NCBI GenBank assembly: GCA_016794345.1
Contig: JAEUKE010000270.1
Coordinates: 124,001 to 188,000, forward strand
Reading direction: 5' to 3'
DNA: 64,000 nucleotides
Source: Myxococcales bacterium
Lineage (GTDB): Bacteria; Myxococcota_A; Polyangia; Polyangiales; Polyangiaceae
Shown here: positions 54,701-62,727 of the stretch, one piece after another
Layout: each line of letters begins with the position of its first letter
Position numbering within the stretch: the stretch's first letter is position 1
Made by a program: the position numbers and the translations under genes
Notes under the pieces: model-generated
Database searches by the model: none
What the model saw: only the letters and a program-made list of their open reading frames with translations
Told to the model about the DNA's origin: nothing

Positions 54701-55267
54701 CCCGGGGATGCGCGGCTGGTTGCGTATTACGTCGTGACGAAGGGCACCGACGTGACGGCGACCGATCTCCGCAAACACCTGCGCAGGCGCTTGCCCGACT
54801 ACATGATCCCCCAGCATTTCGTGGAGCTCCCGAGCTTGCCGCTGACACCGGCCGGCAAGATCGATCGCAAGCGGCTGCCTTCTCCGGCTGCGCCCGCGGC
54901 GGAGGCGGTGCGCGCGCCGACGACGGAAGCGGAGAAGCGCCTGGCCGCGATCTGGGCCGACGTGCTCGGGACCACCCGCATCGGCGCTACGGACAACTTC
55001 TTCGATCTGGGCGGGCACTCGATGCTCTCCATGGCGGTCGTCGCGCGTGTGCAGTCCGAGATGGGCGCGCGCATCAGCCCGCGTGACCTGCTCCTCTCGA
55101 CGCTCGAGCACCTCGCGTCGCAGATCGCGCCGGCCGCTGCGCCGCAGCGGCCGGGGGAGGCGCCGCGCGCAGAGGTGGCCCCGCCTTCCTCTACGCGTGA
55201 GCCGCCGCCCCCGCCGAGCCTGACGCAGAGCCTCGTGAACCGATTGAAAGGCAAGCTGTTCGGCTGA
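51764..55267 (+). CDS. NRPS module: TubC docking domain, C, A (Gly-like), PCP; no release domain
   Basis: 1167-aa NRPS. Residues 1-52 (FLRALRQRGIELRADGDRIV, then EIRRRKADLLAFLR) are a TubC-type beta-hairpin docking domain, accepting the chain from the upstream megasynthase. C domain about 68-510 with HHVVTDG (211-217). A domain with YTSGSTGRPKG (from Tyr694); pocket positions read D-I-L-Q-L-G-M-I-W-K, matching the glycine code DILQLGLIWK but for one residue. PCP FFDLGGHSMLS (Ser1086). The last 80 residues are a Pro-rich linker and a short basic helix, with no thioesterase or reductase. ATG at 51764; the frame further upstream overlaps the previous gene and is shadow. The PPTase gene starts 4 bp after the stop. 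Confidence 0.94.
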   Translation: MNTARFLRALRQRGIELRADGDRIVVNAPKGAVTEADGDEIRRRKADLLAFLRMGAEGGGGAAALQRIPIAEHPVAADGTIEAPASFGQRRLFYLDQLEPGLAVYNVPVAFYLRGPVHAVALRSALSQIAQRHAVLRTTLALAPSGVVQRVAKQADVELEIVDVPSGAGDVVGDLLKERACRPFDLTKGPLFRPTLLRVSAEENVLLVASHHVVTDGWSQDVFESELCELYEAAVSGRPSTLAPPPIQYADYAAWQTAARTDTQRDERLAYWKENLRGPLPILELPTTHARPNVAPTEGATASITLPADLIEPLGALARRDGATLFMTLVAAYATLLHRISGQEDVVIGTPIANRTHAETLELIGYFANTIALRVDLSGRPTFRELLRRVRETCTAAYAHAEAPFEELVEVLDVQRDLSRSPIFQTIFAFEDAMPNAPARGGDAASQSLSIVRRDTVHAGVARTDLSAWVSASADGLCVTFEYPTALFDAPAVARLLDHLQVLLRALADGADGPIDELPILSAETRRRILVEWNATERALPSVRGAHELFEQRVDADGERVAVVMGDLALSYAALDVRANQLAHHLVSLGVGRGALVGVFLERSPEMVIALLATLKTGAAYVPIDPEYPADRIAHMIEDAALERVVTSEGLLGRLPAEVGTVVVDREASAIAAHPSSRLAPAFEGDKPSEEPCYVLYTSGSTGRPKGVVIPHRALVNFLASMARRPGLTAEDTLLAVTTLSFDIAGLEMYLPLTVGAKMVIASAEQAADGRDLRDLVESSGASFMQATPSTWRLLLGAGWKGRGGAPFKVLCGGEAFPPELAAQLLERATSVWNMYGPTETTIWSTCVELTKDDPRITIGRPIDNTTVYVLDGRGEPTPVGVPGELHIGGAGVANGYLRRPELTEARFVDDPFAPGTGRRLYRTGDLASFRDDGQLVYHRRLDHQVKVRGYRIELGEIESVLVDHEALAQAVVIVREDRPGDARLVAYYVVTKGTDVTATDLRKHLRRRLPDYMIPQHFVELPSLPLTPAGKIDRKRLPSPAAPAAEAVRAPTTEAEKRLAAIWADVLGTTRIGATDNFFDLGGHSMLSMAVVARVQSEMGARISPRDLLLSTLEHLASQIAPAAAPQRPGEAPRAEVAPPSSTREPPPPPSLTQSLVNRLKGKLFG

Positions 55268-55271
55268 CCGC

Positions 55272-55889
55272 GTGCGCCCCGTCGTCATCCATCGGCTGCG
55301 CGTGGCCGACGCGCTCTCCTGGTCCGGCTCGCTCACCGCCGAGGAGGAGGCGCGCGCGGGGCGCTTCCGGTTCGAGGTCGACCGAGATCGGTTCCGCGCC
55401 GGCCGCGGCGCGCTCCGGCATTGGGTGGGCGGCGCCTTGGGGATCGCCCCGGCGGCGGTCGTCTTCCTCGAGGGCACACACGGCAAGCCGTTCGTGGAGG
55501 GCGCGCCGGTGTTCTTCAACCTGTCCCACTCGGGAGATTGGATCGTGCTCGCGCTCGCCGACGCCGAGGTCGGCGTGGACGTGGAGCTGGCGCGCGAGGA
55601 CGTCGACGTCCTCGAGATCGCCAAGGTGGTGTTCACGTCACGCGAGCTCGAGGAGCTCGACGCGCTCGAGCCCGGAGGTGAGCAGCGTCGGGCGTTTTAT
55701 CGTCTATGGGCTCGCAAGGAGGCCGTCCTCAAGGCGTGGGGGACCGGCTTCAGCCTCGACGCCAAGCGGGTGCACGTGGGCCTCGCGCCTGCGCCCCTCG
55801 AGGTCTCGCTGGCCGGGCTCGACGCGGTGTCGGTGGAGGACGTCGCGATCGACGCGCGGCACGCCGGCGCGGTCGCGGTGGTCATTTGA
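55272..55889 (+). CDS. Sfp-type 4'-phosphopantetheinyl transferase
   Basis: 205-aa enzyme that transfers the phosphopantetheine arm of CoA to carrier-protein serines. Family motifs: GKPFVEGAPVFFNLSHSGD (motif with the FNLSHS), VGVDVELA (Mg-binding Asp/Glu) and YRLWARKEAVLKAWG (W-x2-KEA). The length is typical of pseudo-dimeric Sfp enzymes. GTG start 4 bp after the NRPS stop, so it is co-expressed with the synthases whose four carrier domains (PCP1, ACP, PCP2, PCP3) it should activate. It overlaps the convergent SGNH gene by 8 bp, a natural right edge of the cluster. Confidence 0.94.
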   Translation: MRPVVIHRLRVADALSWSGSLTAEEEARAGRFRFEVDRDRFRAGRGALRHWVGGALGIAPAAVVFLEGTHGKPFVEGAPVFFNLSHSGDWIVLALADAEVGVDVELAREDVDVLEIAKVVFTSRELEELDALEPGGEQRRAFYRLWARKEAVLKAWGTGFSLDAKRVHVGLAPAPLEVSLAGLDAVSVEDVAIDARHAGAVAVVI

Positions 55890-56580
55890 GGAGCAACGAG
55901 CTCGAGACGGCCGCCGCCCAGCGTTCGTAACCCGCGCCGGTCAGGTGCACGCCGTCCAAGGTGAAGCCTGCGGCGAGGGCACCGTCGGGATCGGTCAGCT
56001 CGGGCCTCAGGTCGACGAAGCGCGCGCCGGCGCGCTCACAGGCCGAGGCGATCGCCGCGTCGAGCTCGTTCACCTTCTCCGTCGCGACGCCGACGCCGCG
56101 GCCGACGTTGCGCATCGGGAGCACGGAGAACACGACGACGCGGGTCTCGGGCGCACGGCTCCGCACCTCCGTGAGGACGCCTTCGATCCCGGTCGCCACC
56201 TCGGCCGGGGCACGCCCCGCCTCGAGATCGTTGATGCCGATCATCAGACCGAGCGCGCGGGGCTTGCTCCGCAGGATCGGATCGAGGCGCTCTCGTACTC
56301 CGGCGACCGTGTCGCCGGAGATCCCGCGGTTGTACACGTCCGCGCGACCGCAGAGCTCCCGCCACTCCCCGCGCTCGGTCAGGCTGTCTCCGACGAGGAC
56401 GACCGCTCCGGGCGGGAGCGTCAGACGTTCGTAGAGGTCGCGTCTTGCCTCGAGGTGGCGCGCCGTGAAGTAGTCGACGGCGGGCACGCGCGCCTTGTTG
56501 TACGCCCGGAGGGCCAGGATGCCTGCCAGGGCGGCGCCGAGCACGATGTTGAGCGCGACGCTCGCGCGAAGCCGGCTCAT
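55882..56580 (-). CDS. SGNH/GDSL-family hydrolase with N-terminal membrane anchor
   Basis: 232-aa esterase-like protein. Hydrophobic N-terminal helix (about 6-25) acts as anchor or signal. Catalytic blocks: GDSLTE with Ser66, GISGD (block II Gly), GIND (Asn) and DGVHLT (Asp/His). The ATG at 56580 is fixed by AAAGGAGGG about 6 bp upstream. It is divergent by 42 bp from an acyltransferase-3 gene, and SGNH domains are often fused to or paired with that family in O-acetylation of polysaccharides, so it may edit or complete such acylation (inference). A hydrolytic tailoring or release role for the NRPS product is possible but unsupported. Confidence 0.85.
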   Translation of the reverse strand: MSRLRASVALNIVLGAALAGILALRAYNKARVPAVDYFTARHLEARRDLYERLTLPPGAVVLVGDSLTERGEWRELCGRADVYNRGISGDTVAGVRERLDPILRSKPRALGLMIGINDLEAGRAPAEVATGIEGVLTEVRSRAPETRVVVFSVLPMRNVGRGVGVATEKVNELDAAIASACERAGARFVDLRPELTDPDGALAAGFTLDGVHLTGAGYERWAAAVSSSLLLK

Positions 56581-56622
56581 CAAGCCCTCCTTTCGCGACC
56601 ACAAGCCATGTAAGGTCGGCGG

Positions 56623-57675
56623 ATGCGCATTCCGTCGTTGGACGGACTCCGAGCTCTGTCGATCGTCCTGGTGCTGTTCGGGCACCTGAACGGGACACGT
56701 GGGTTCGGCGTGCACCTCGAGGTCGTCGGGGACGTGGCCCACCTCGGCGTCCGCGTGTTCTTCGTCATCTCGGGGTTTCTCATCACGTCGCTCCTCCTGA
56801 AGGAGGAGCGGGTCGCGCTCGGGCAGTTTTATTGGCGACGGTTCTATCGGATCTTCCCGCCGTTTTACTTCTATCTGGGCGCGGTTGGGCTGCTCTCGGC
56901 CGCAGGGTTGCTCGCCGACATTCCGTCGGACGATCTGATCGCGGCGCTGACGTACACGACAAACTTCCAGATCGAGCGCGCCTGGCTTGTCGGGCACACG
57001 TGGTCGCTCTCGGTCGAAGAACAGTTTTATCTCCTCTGGCCCGGCGTCCTGGCGCTGCTCGGACGAGACCGCGCGCTGAAGGCCGCTGCGATCGTGGTCG
57101 TCTGCGCGCCTGTCGTTCGTCTGGGCTGGAACGAGGCGCTGCCCGGCTTGCGCCTGCTCATCGGCGAGGCGTTTCCCACGGTGATGGACTCGATCGCCAC
57201 CGGCTGCTTGCTCGCGGGCTTCCGGGCGAGGCTCCACGCCGATCGGCGGTACCGGTCGCTGCTCGAGCTTCCCTTCCTGGTGCCCGTCGTCGTGTTCGCC
57301 CTCCTGGTGATCAACCGGCAGAGCGATCACGCCCGAGCCTTCTGGCTGGTCGGCGAGACCTGCTTGAACGTCGGGGTGGCGTTCCTGATCGATCGGGCGG
57401 TGACGAGGCCCGAGACCCCGTTCGGCCAGATCCTCAACTTCCGTCCGCTGGCTCACGTGGGGGTGGCGAGCTACTCGATCTATCTCTGGCAGCAGGTCTT
57501 CCTGGATCGGTCGTCCACGGCCTGGTTCACGGCCTTTCCGGTCAACATCGTCCTGGCGCTCGCCGCGGGCTTCGGCTCCTACCACCTGGTCGAGAAGCCG
57601 ATCATGAAGTACCGCGACCGCTTGATCCCGGGTCACAAGCCCGCCGCGCCCAGGCGCGCCCCCGAAGGAGCATGA
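56623..57675 (+). CDS. Acyltransferase-3 family membrane O-acyltransferase (OafA/YrhL-like)
   Basis: 350-aa polytopic membrane protein, about ten helices. Family start SLDGLRALSIVLVLFGHL with the catalytic-type His, GVRVFFVISGFLIT, FYWRRFYRIFPPFY (R-x10-R region), and HTWSLSVEEQFYLLWP. It transfers acyl groups, usually acetyl, to sugars of lipopolysaccharide or exopolysaccharide. It lacks the C-terminal SGNH domain of OafA; a separate SGNH protein is encoded divergently next door. Its stop overlaps the rmlC start by 4 bp, which ties it to rhamnose-containing glycans. Confidence 0.92.
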   Translation: MRIPSLDGLRALSIVLVLFGHLNGTRGFGVHLEVVGDVAHLGVRVFFVISGFLITSLLLKEERVALGQFYWRRFYRIFPPFYFYLGAVGLLSAAGLLADIPSDDLIAALTYTTNFQIERAWLVGHTWSLSVEEQFYLLWPGVLALLGRDRALKAAAIVVVCAPVVRLGWNEALPGLRLLIGEAFPTVMDSIATGCLLAGFRARLHADRRYRSLLELPFLVPVVVFALLVINRQSDHARAFWLVGETCLNVGVAFLIDRAVTRPETPFGQILNFRPLAHVGVASYSIYLWQQVFLDRSSTAWFTAFPVNIVLALAAGFGSYHLVEKPIMKYRDRLIPGHKPAAPRRAPEGA

Positions 57676-58223
57676 AGGTCTTCTCGACCGAGCTCGAGGA
57701 CGTGCTCGAGATCGTCCTCGACGTGCACGCCGACGAGCGCGGCTTCCTCGTCGAGACGTTCCGCGCGGACCGCTTCGAGGCGGCGGGCCTCGAGCATCGC
57801 TTCGCGCAGGACAACGCGGCTCGATCGCGCAAGGGCGCGCTCCGCGGTCTACATTTCCAGCGCAGCCCGGGTCAGGGGAAGCTGATTCGCGTCACGCGTG
57901 GCGCCGTGTTCGACGTCGCCGTCGACGTGCGCGCCGGCTCGAAGACCTTCGGCCGGTTCGTGTCGCGCCGGCTCGAGGAGGACGACGGCCGGCTCCTCTA
58001 CTTGCCGCCCGGGTTCGCACACGGCTACCAGGCGCTCTCGGACACCGTCGATCTCGCCTACAAGCTCACGTCGCCGTACGACCCATGCGAGGAGGCCGGG
58101 CTCGCGTGGGACGATCCGGCCATCGGGATCCCCTGGCCGTTGTCTCCGCCGATTCTCTCGGACCGCGACCGCGTCTGGCCCACGCTCGCCGAGCTCGCGC
58201 CGTGGACGTCACGGGGCGGCTGA
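57672..58223 (+). CDS. rmlC: dTDP-4-dehydrorhamnose 3,5-epimerase
   Basis: 183-aa cupin-fold epimerase, third step of dTDP-L-rhamnose synthesis. Motifs: DERGFLVETF, FAQDNAARSRKGALRGLHFQ (catalytic-type His), GAVFDVAVDVR (catalytic Asp strand) and LPPGFAHGYQALSD. Length is standard for RmlC. ATG overlaps the acyltransferase stop (ATGA). With rmlA, rmlB and rmlD 27-31 kb to the left, the pathway is complete but split in three places. Its end overlaps the convergent SGNH lipoprotein gene by 15 bp. Confidence 0.93.
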   Translation: MKVFSTELEDVLEIVLDVHADERGFLVETFRADRFEAAGLEHRFAQDNAARSRKGALRGLHFQRSPGQGKLIRVTRGAVFDVAVDVRAGSKTFGRFVSRRLEEDDGRLLYLPPGFAHGYQALSDTVDLAYKLTSPYDPCEEAGLAWDDPAIGIPWPLSPPILSDRDRVWPTLAELAPWTSRGG

Positions 58224-59573
58224 CGGGTCGGTCGAGCAGCAGCCTGCGTCCGGGTGAGCCGCCAGGTAGTCGGCGAACCCCGCGAGGAGCGCGTCGGCGA
58301 GCCGGTCGCCGACGAACGTCCCGCCGCGCTCGTTGAAATGCACGGCGTCGCCGAAGGCCATGCCCTCTGCGACGAAGCGCGCCATCGAGCCTTCGCCACC
58401 CATCGCCTCGAATTGATCCCAGAGGGCGAGGCCCGCCTCGGCCGCGAGCGCCCGCCGCTGCTCGACCACACGGAGGGTGGGTCGGAACGACTCGCGCAGG
58501 CCACGATCGGCCGGGGTCACCAGGAGGATCGACGCCTCCGGGAGAGCTTCGCGCTGGGTGGTGACGATCTTCGCGAGCGCCTCCGGCACGGCGTCCATCG
58601 TGAAGACGTCGTTCGCGCCGGTCATGTGCACGAGTAGGTCGTAGCGGCGCGCCTGCAGCATCGCGCGGTAGAGCTCCGGGTTGGGCTTGGCCATCGTCTT
58701 CGTGTTGAGCGCGCCGACCCCGAACGAGTCGACGACGATCCCGGCCGCGCGCGTCTCGAGCGCGGCGCCGAAGACGCGCACCACGTGAGGGCTCGCGGAG
58801 ACGATCTCGAGGCGGTGGGCGCCCGGCGCGGACTCGACCTCCGTCTCCAGGAGGCCCGGCTTCGCGGCGCGCGTGTCGACGCGCGCGGCGACGGTGCCGT
58901 CGACGCGGACGTCGAAGAGCCCGCCCCGAGGTCGTCCGAGCGAGTAGACGAAGAAGCGCTCGGCGCTGGTCCCCACCGGCGCCCCGGCCTCCGCGGTCTC
59001 GACGTAGGTGCGCGCGCCTTGCCATTGGTTCTCGACGGCGATGCCGCCGATGCCGTAGAGCCCGTCGCCCGTGGGCGAGGTGGTGATGGCGTAGGCGCGC
59101 CAACCTTCGAGGACGTCGTGGCGCACGTCCATGTGCCGGTAGTGGCTCCAGGGCTTGGCGAGCGCCACGAACCCGTGCCCGCCGTCGCCGAATCGGAGCT
59201 GCAACGCTCGCCGCAGGCGGCCGCTCGTCAGATCCATCGTGAGGTTGGAGTCGCCGAAGACGGCGATGCGGACGTGGTCGGACGCTCGTCCCCGCGCGAG
59301 GGTCGCGAGGCGCGCGTAGAATCCGTCGAGCGTCTCGGGGCGGTCGATCCGGACGCGCGGCGGGTCGAACGGGGCGTCCGGGGCGGGCAGGCTCGCGGGT
59401 CGCTCGAGGGGCACGGCGAGGGGACCGCACGCGTGTGGGCAGGGGGCCGCGCTCTCGGCCGAGGCGGCAGCCTCGGCCGAGGGCGGCGGGGCGGGAGCGG
59501 CCCGCGGCGCTTCGCGCGGCGAAGAGCCGCAGGAGAGAACGAGGCCGAGGAGGGCGAAGGGACCGATCCGCAC
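58209..59573 (-). CDS. SGNH-hydrolase-fold lipoprotein
   Basis: 454-aa exported protein. Short signal peptide with lipobox VLSC (Cys15), then an Ala/Pro-rich spacer. GDSNLT (block I, with Ser), TGAND (block III) and GDAVHFNE (block V, Asp/His) define the SGNH fold, with a large beta-rich insertion (about 140-280) between blocks I and III. This arrangement resembles two-domain SGNH esterases acting on acylated polysaccharide or peptidoglycan. Divergent by 95 bp from the phosphotransferase gene. Confidence 0.8.
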   Translation of the reverse strand: MRIGPFALLGLVLSCGSSPREAPRAAPAPPPSAEAAASAESAAPCPHACGPLAVPLERPASLPAPDAPFDPPRVRIDRPETLDGFYARLATLARGRASDHVRIAVFGDSNLTMDLTSGRLRRALQLRFGDGGHGFVALAKPWSHYRHMDVRHDVLEGWRAYAITTSPTGDGLYGIGGIAVENQWQGARTYVETAEAGAPVGTSAERFFVYSLGRPRGGLFDVRVDGTVAARVDTRAAKPGLLETEVESAPGAHRLEIVSASPHVVRVFGAALETRAAGIVVDSFGVGALNTKTMAKPNPELYRAMLQARRYDLLVHMTGANDVFTMDAVPEALAKIVTTQREALPEASILLVTPADRGLRESFRPTLRVVEQRRALAAEAGLALWDQFEAMGGEGSMARFVAEGMAFGDAVHFNERGGTFVGDRLADALLAGFADYLAAHPDAGCCSTDPSAAP

Positions 59574-59668
59574 GGAAGAACGCAGCGAGAGGGTAGGCCC
59601 GGCACGAGCCCGCGTCGACTTCGCGGCCGATCGCCCGCGACGCCCGGGAGCTGGTAAGAAACCGGATC

Positions 59669-60700
59669 ATGACGCTGCCGCCCGAGGTCATCGAGGCCTA
59701 CCCCGGCATCACGGTCGAGCCGGCCCCCTGGGGGATCGGGCTGATCAACCTCACGCGGCGCGGCCAGCTGGATGGCAAAACCGTCATCGTGCAGCGCGTG
59801 CACCCCGCGTTCGCGGCGAGCGTCCACGAGGACATCGAGGCGGTCACCGCGCACCTGGCACGCAAGGGCCTCGTGACGCCCCGCCTGGTCCGGACCAGGT
59901 CGGACGCCCTCTCGGTATCCGACGTCGAGGGCCGGCCGTGGCGTGTTCTCACCTTCGTCGCAGGCAAGAGCACCGACCGCGTGTCGGACTCGAGCCACGC
60001 GGAGCGTGCCGGCGCGGTCGTGGGCCGCTTCCACGCGGCGCTCGCCGATCTCGAGCACACGTACGTGCACGTCCGGCAGGGTGTGCACGATCTCCCGTTT
60101 CGCATGCGCGGCCTCGGGCGCGCGCTCGATGCAAACGCCGGGCACCGGCTGCACACGGAGGTGGCCCGGCTCGCCGAGGCGGTGCTCGGGAGCGAGTCGG
60201 AGCTCGTGGGCCTTGGGTGCTCGGCCCACCGCCACGCGCACGGCGACCTGAAGATATCGAACCTGCTCTTCGACGAGTCGGGTGAGGGTGTCACGCTCGT
60301 CGATCTCGACACGCTCGCGCGCATGCCCTGGCCCTTCGAGATCGGCGACGCGCTCCGGAGCTGGTGCAACCCACACGGGGAGGACGTGGAGGCGCCCGCG
60401 ATCGACGAGGCCATCTTCGAGGCCGCGCTGCACGGGTGGGCGAGGGGAGCGGCGGGCGGCCTCGCGCTCGACCAGACCGAGCGCGAGCTGGTGCCTGCCG
60501 GCGTCTTCACGATCGCCGCGGAGCTCGCGATGCGATTTCTGACCGACGCGCTCGAAGAGAGCTACTTCGGCTGGGATCCGCGCCGCTTTCCGTCGCGGGG
60601 CGAGCACAACCTGGCGCGCGCCCGCGGTCAGTGGGCGCTCGCCCGGAGCGTGCGCGCGGCGCGGAGCCGACTGGAAGCGGCGGCTCGGCGCGCGCTCTAG
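59669..60700 (+). CDS. APH-fold kinase (sugar/choline kinase-like phosphotransferase)
   Basis: 343-aa protein. The Brenner-type motif HAHGDLKISNLLFD holds the catalytic Asp and Asn; LVDLDTLARMPWPFEIGDALR supplies the metal-binding Asp, close to N-acetylhexosamine kinase-type enzymes. The N-terminal nucleotide lobe is present (VIVQRVHPAF). Substrate unknown; a sugar 1-kinase for salvage is the likeliest reading, antibiotic kinase less so. Its TAG shares CTAG with the TonB receptor stop on the other strand. Confidence 0.85.
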   Translation: MTLPPEVIEAYPGITVEPAPWGIGLINLTRRGQLDGKTVIVQRVHPAFAASVHEDIEAVTAHLARKGLVTPRLVRTRSDALSVSDVEGRPWRVLTFVAGKSTDRVSDSSHAERAGAVVGRFHAALADLEHTYVHVRQGVHDLPFRMRGLGRALDANAGHRLHTEVARLAEAVLGSESELVGLGCSAHRHAHGDLKISNLLFDESGEGVTLVDLDTLARMPWPFEIGDALRSWCNPHGEDVEAPAIDEAIFEAALHGWARGAAGGLALDQTERELVPAGVFTIAAELAMRFLTDALEESYFGWDPRRFPSRGEHNLARARGQWALARSVRAARSRLEAAARRAL

Positions 60701-62679
60701 TTGTAGCCGCCCTCCACGCCGATGCTGGGGATGGTGACCGGGCCGAGCGTCGTGCGCGAGCAGCGCTGCTGCAGGTTGGACTCGACCACCACGTACTCGC
60801 AGTCCTGCCCGATCTCCTCGGCGGCGAGGAAGGTGTTCGCCACCTCCGCGACGAGGCTGATCCACCCGGCTCGGCCGAGCGTCCAGCGCTTCTCGAAGCG
60901 CCAGTCGAGCCGGTAGAACGGGCCGAGGCGGTCCTCGACGACGAGGTCGGCGCCGTCGTCCTCGACGAGCGGCGCGCCGGTGTAAAAGACGTTCTTCAGG
61001 CCGCCGAGGAAGCCGCGCCCGAAGTCGAAGGAGAAGGCCGCGCTCGCGACGTGGGTCCGGTCGAAGCCGGAGGGCAGCCGCTCGGCGCCGTTCGACCGCT
61101 CCGAGCGCCCGACCGAATACGCGAGCGCCATCCCCACGCCGTCCCGCAGCCGGCGCCGCACGGAGAGCTCGAGGCCGGTCGACGTCCCGAGGAAGCGGCC
61201 GTCGAACTGGCCGAACCCGTCGGGGAAGCCTTCCCCGGAGAGCGGCGAGGTCCCGAGGGCGTCGTTGATGTCGAAGAAGCCGACGCGGTAGAGGATGGCC
61301 TTGATCGTCCAGAGCCGGCGCCCCGCGCCCGCGCTCGCGTCGAGGCGCTCCGGCTCGATGATCAGCCCCGCGCTGGAGTGGAAGACCCGCTGCAGGCCGC
61401 CCTGATCGAGCCCCGGACGAAAGCCCGGCCCGGCCACGATGAAGCTCGGCATCTGCGAGGACAAGCCGTGGGCGCTCACGAGCGAGAGCCCCCGCACGAT
61501 CGCGAGATCGGTGGCGAGCGAAGGGTCGACGCTGGCGGCGCTGTCACCGGCCGACAAGTAGGCGTCCGCGCGCAGGCCGGGGATGAGCGCGAGGCGTCCG
61601 AGGCGGAGAGGGACGACCGCCCAGGCGCCGAGGGAGATGTCGGTGCGCGGGTCGAAGTAGTCGACGAAGCCCTCGTCGGCGCCGCGGTTCAGATCGAACG
61701 AATAGTCGTCGGCGATCATCTCCAGCCCGGCGCGGACCTGGGCTCCGTCCGCCACATCATGACGGATCTGTGAGCGAACCTGGAGGAGCTTGTCGATGAC
61801 CTCCCGATCCTGGTCCAGCCCGGTCTGGTCCCAGCCCAGGATGACGTCGTGCCGCAGCGACGTTCGATCGTCGATCGTCTGATCGAGGCGGAGATCGACG
61901 CGATGGAACGTCGTGTCGAAGACGCGGAGGTCTTCGCCGTCCTCCTGTTTCTCGGAGAGGTAGTCGAAGGCGCCGAACCCCAGCACCGAGACGCGCGTCC
62001 CGGGCGCCACCTCGTACGAGACGCGGCTCGCGTAGTCCCAGTACCCGAGCGAGGTCTCCGATTGGGCGAGCGAAAACAGCCAGCCCGCGTAGGAGACCCG
62101 CCCGGCGGCCATCGCGCTGCCCCGGGCGTCGTCGAAGGGCACCTCGACGAACGCGCCGGTGTCGACGGCTCGCAGGCTGCCTTCCACGTGGACCCGATCG
62201 CCCGGCTCCGCGAGCGTCGCGTACACGGCGCCGCCGCTGTGCCGCCCGAGCTCGGGGACGGGCCCCGGCGTGAGCTCGACCCCGCCGATCAGGGCTGGGT
62301 GGACCACGCTCGGGCCGAGCCCCATGTGGAAGAGCAACGGCAGCCGGATCCCGTCCAGGAAGTAGCCGACGTTCCCGGGCGGCGAGCCGCGGACATAGAA
62401 GAACGGGACGCCGGAGACGATGGGAGCCACGCCGGGCAGCGCCTCGATCGCGCGGAACGGGTCGCCGAACGCGCCCGGCATCCCGCGGGCCTCGGCGCGT
62501 GTCAGGGTGGTGGTGTCGGCCGGCGTCGGCGGTCCCTGGACGGTCACGTCGATCGGGTCGGAGGGATACGGATCCTCGGGCGCCGGCTCCGCGTGCGCCG
62601 TCCGTCCGCCGAGCGCCGCCAGAAATGCACCCCACTGCAAAAGCTTCCGCGCCGGAGCGCCCTGGTTGCGCGGACGCAA
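60697..62679 (-). CDS. TonB-dependent outer-membrane receptor
   Basis: About 660-aa outer-membrane protein. Signal peptide (LLQWGAFLAALGG, then RTAHA), a TonB-box-like DVTVQG, a plug domain (DPFRAIEALPGVAP, FYVRGSPPGNVGYFLDGIRLP, GGVELTPGPV) and a beta-barrel of alternating strands to the C-terminus. It is slightly short for the family. No iron-uptake genes adjoin; the ligand is unknown. The start is uncertain: no ATG fits, and TTG at 62679 gives the best signal peptide; TTG 62640 is an alternative. Frames reaching 63267 run through the CBS gene and are shadow. Divergent by 48 bp from the CBS gene. Confidence 0.85.
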   Translation of the reverse strand: MRPRNQGAPARKLLQWGAFLAALGGRTAHAEPAPEDPYPSDPIDVTVQGPPTPADTTTLTRAEARGMPGAFGDPFRAIEALPGVAPIVSGVPFFYVRGSPPGNVGYFLDGIRLPLLFHMGLGPSVVHPALIGGVELTPGPVPELGRHSGGAVYATLAEPGDRVHVEGSLRAVDTGAFVEVPFDDARGSAMAAGRVSYAGWLFSLAQSETSLGYWDYASRVSYEVAPGTRVSVLGFGAFDYLSEKQEDGEDLRVFDTTFHRVDLRLDQTIDDRTSLRHDVILGWDQTGLDQDREVIDKLLQVRSQIRHDVADGAQVRAGLEMIADDYSFDLNRGADEGFVDYFDPRTDISLGAWAVVPLRLGRLALIPGLRADAYLSAGDSAASVDPSLATDLAIVRGLSLVSAHGLSSQMPSFIVAGPGFRPGLDQGGLQRVFHSSAGLIIEPERLDASAGAGRRLWTIKAILYRVGFFDINDALGTSPLSGEGFPDGFGQFDGRFLGTSTGLELSVRRRLRDGVGMALAYSVGRSERSNGAERLPSGFDRTHVASAAFSFDFGRGFLGGLKNVFYTGAPLVEDDGADLVVEDRLGPFYRLDWRFEKRWTLGRAGWISLVAEVANTFLAAEEIGQDCEYVVVESNLQQRCSRTTLGPVTIPSIGVEGGYN

Positions 62680-62727
62680 GCCGGGCGCGGGGTGAAGCTC
62701 GGGTCCTCTTCTTGCCAGGGGGCGGGC

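Noticed and set aside
37889..55889. Colibactin-type prodrug scheme (N-acyl-Asn starter, MATE exporter, periplasmic peptidase)
   Set aside because: The Asn-like unit is internal and methylated, there is no starter C or epimerase domain, the transporter is of the polysaccharide branch, and no ClbP-like peptidase is present.
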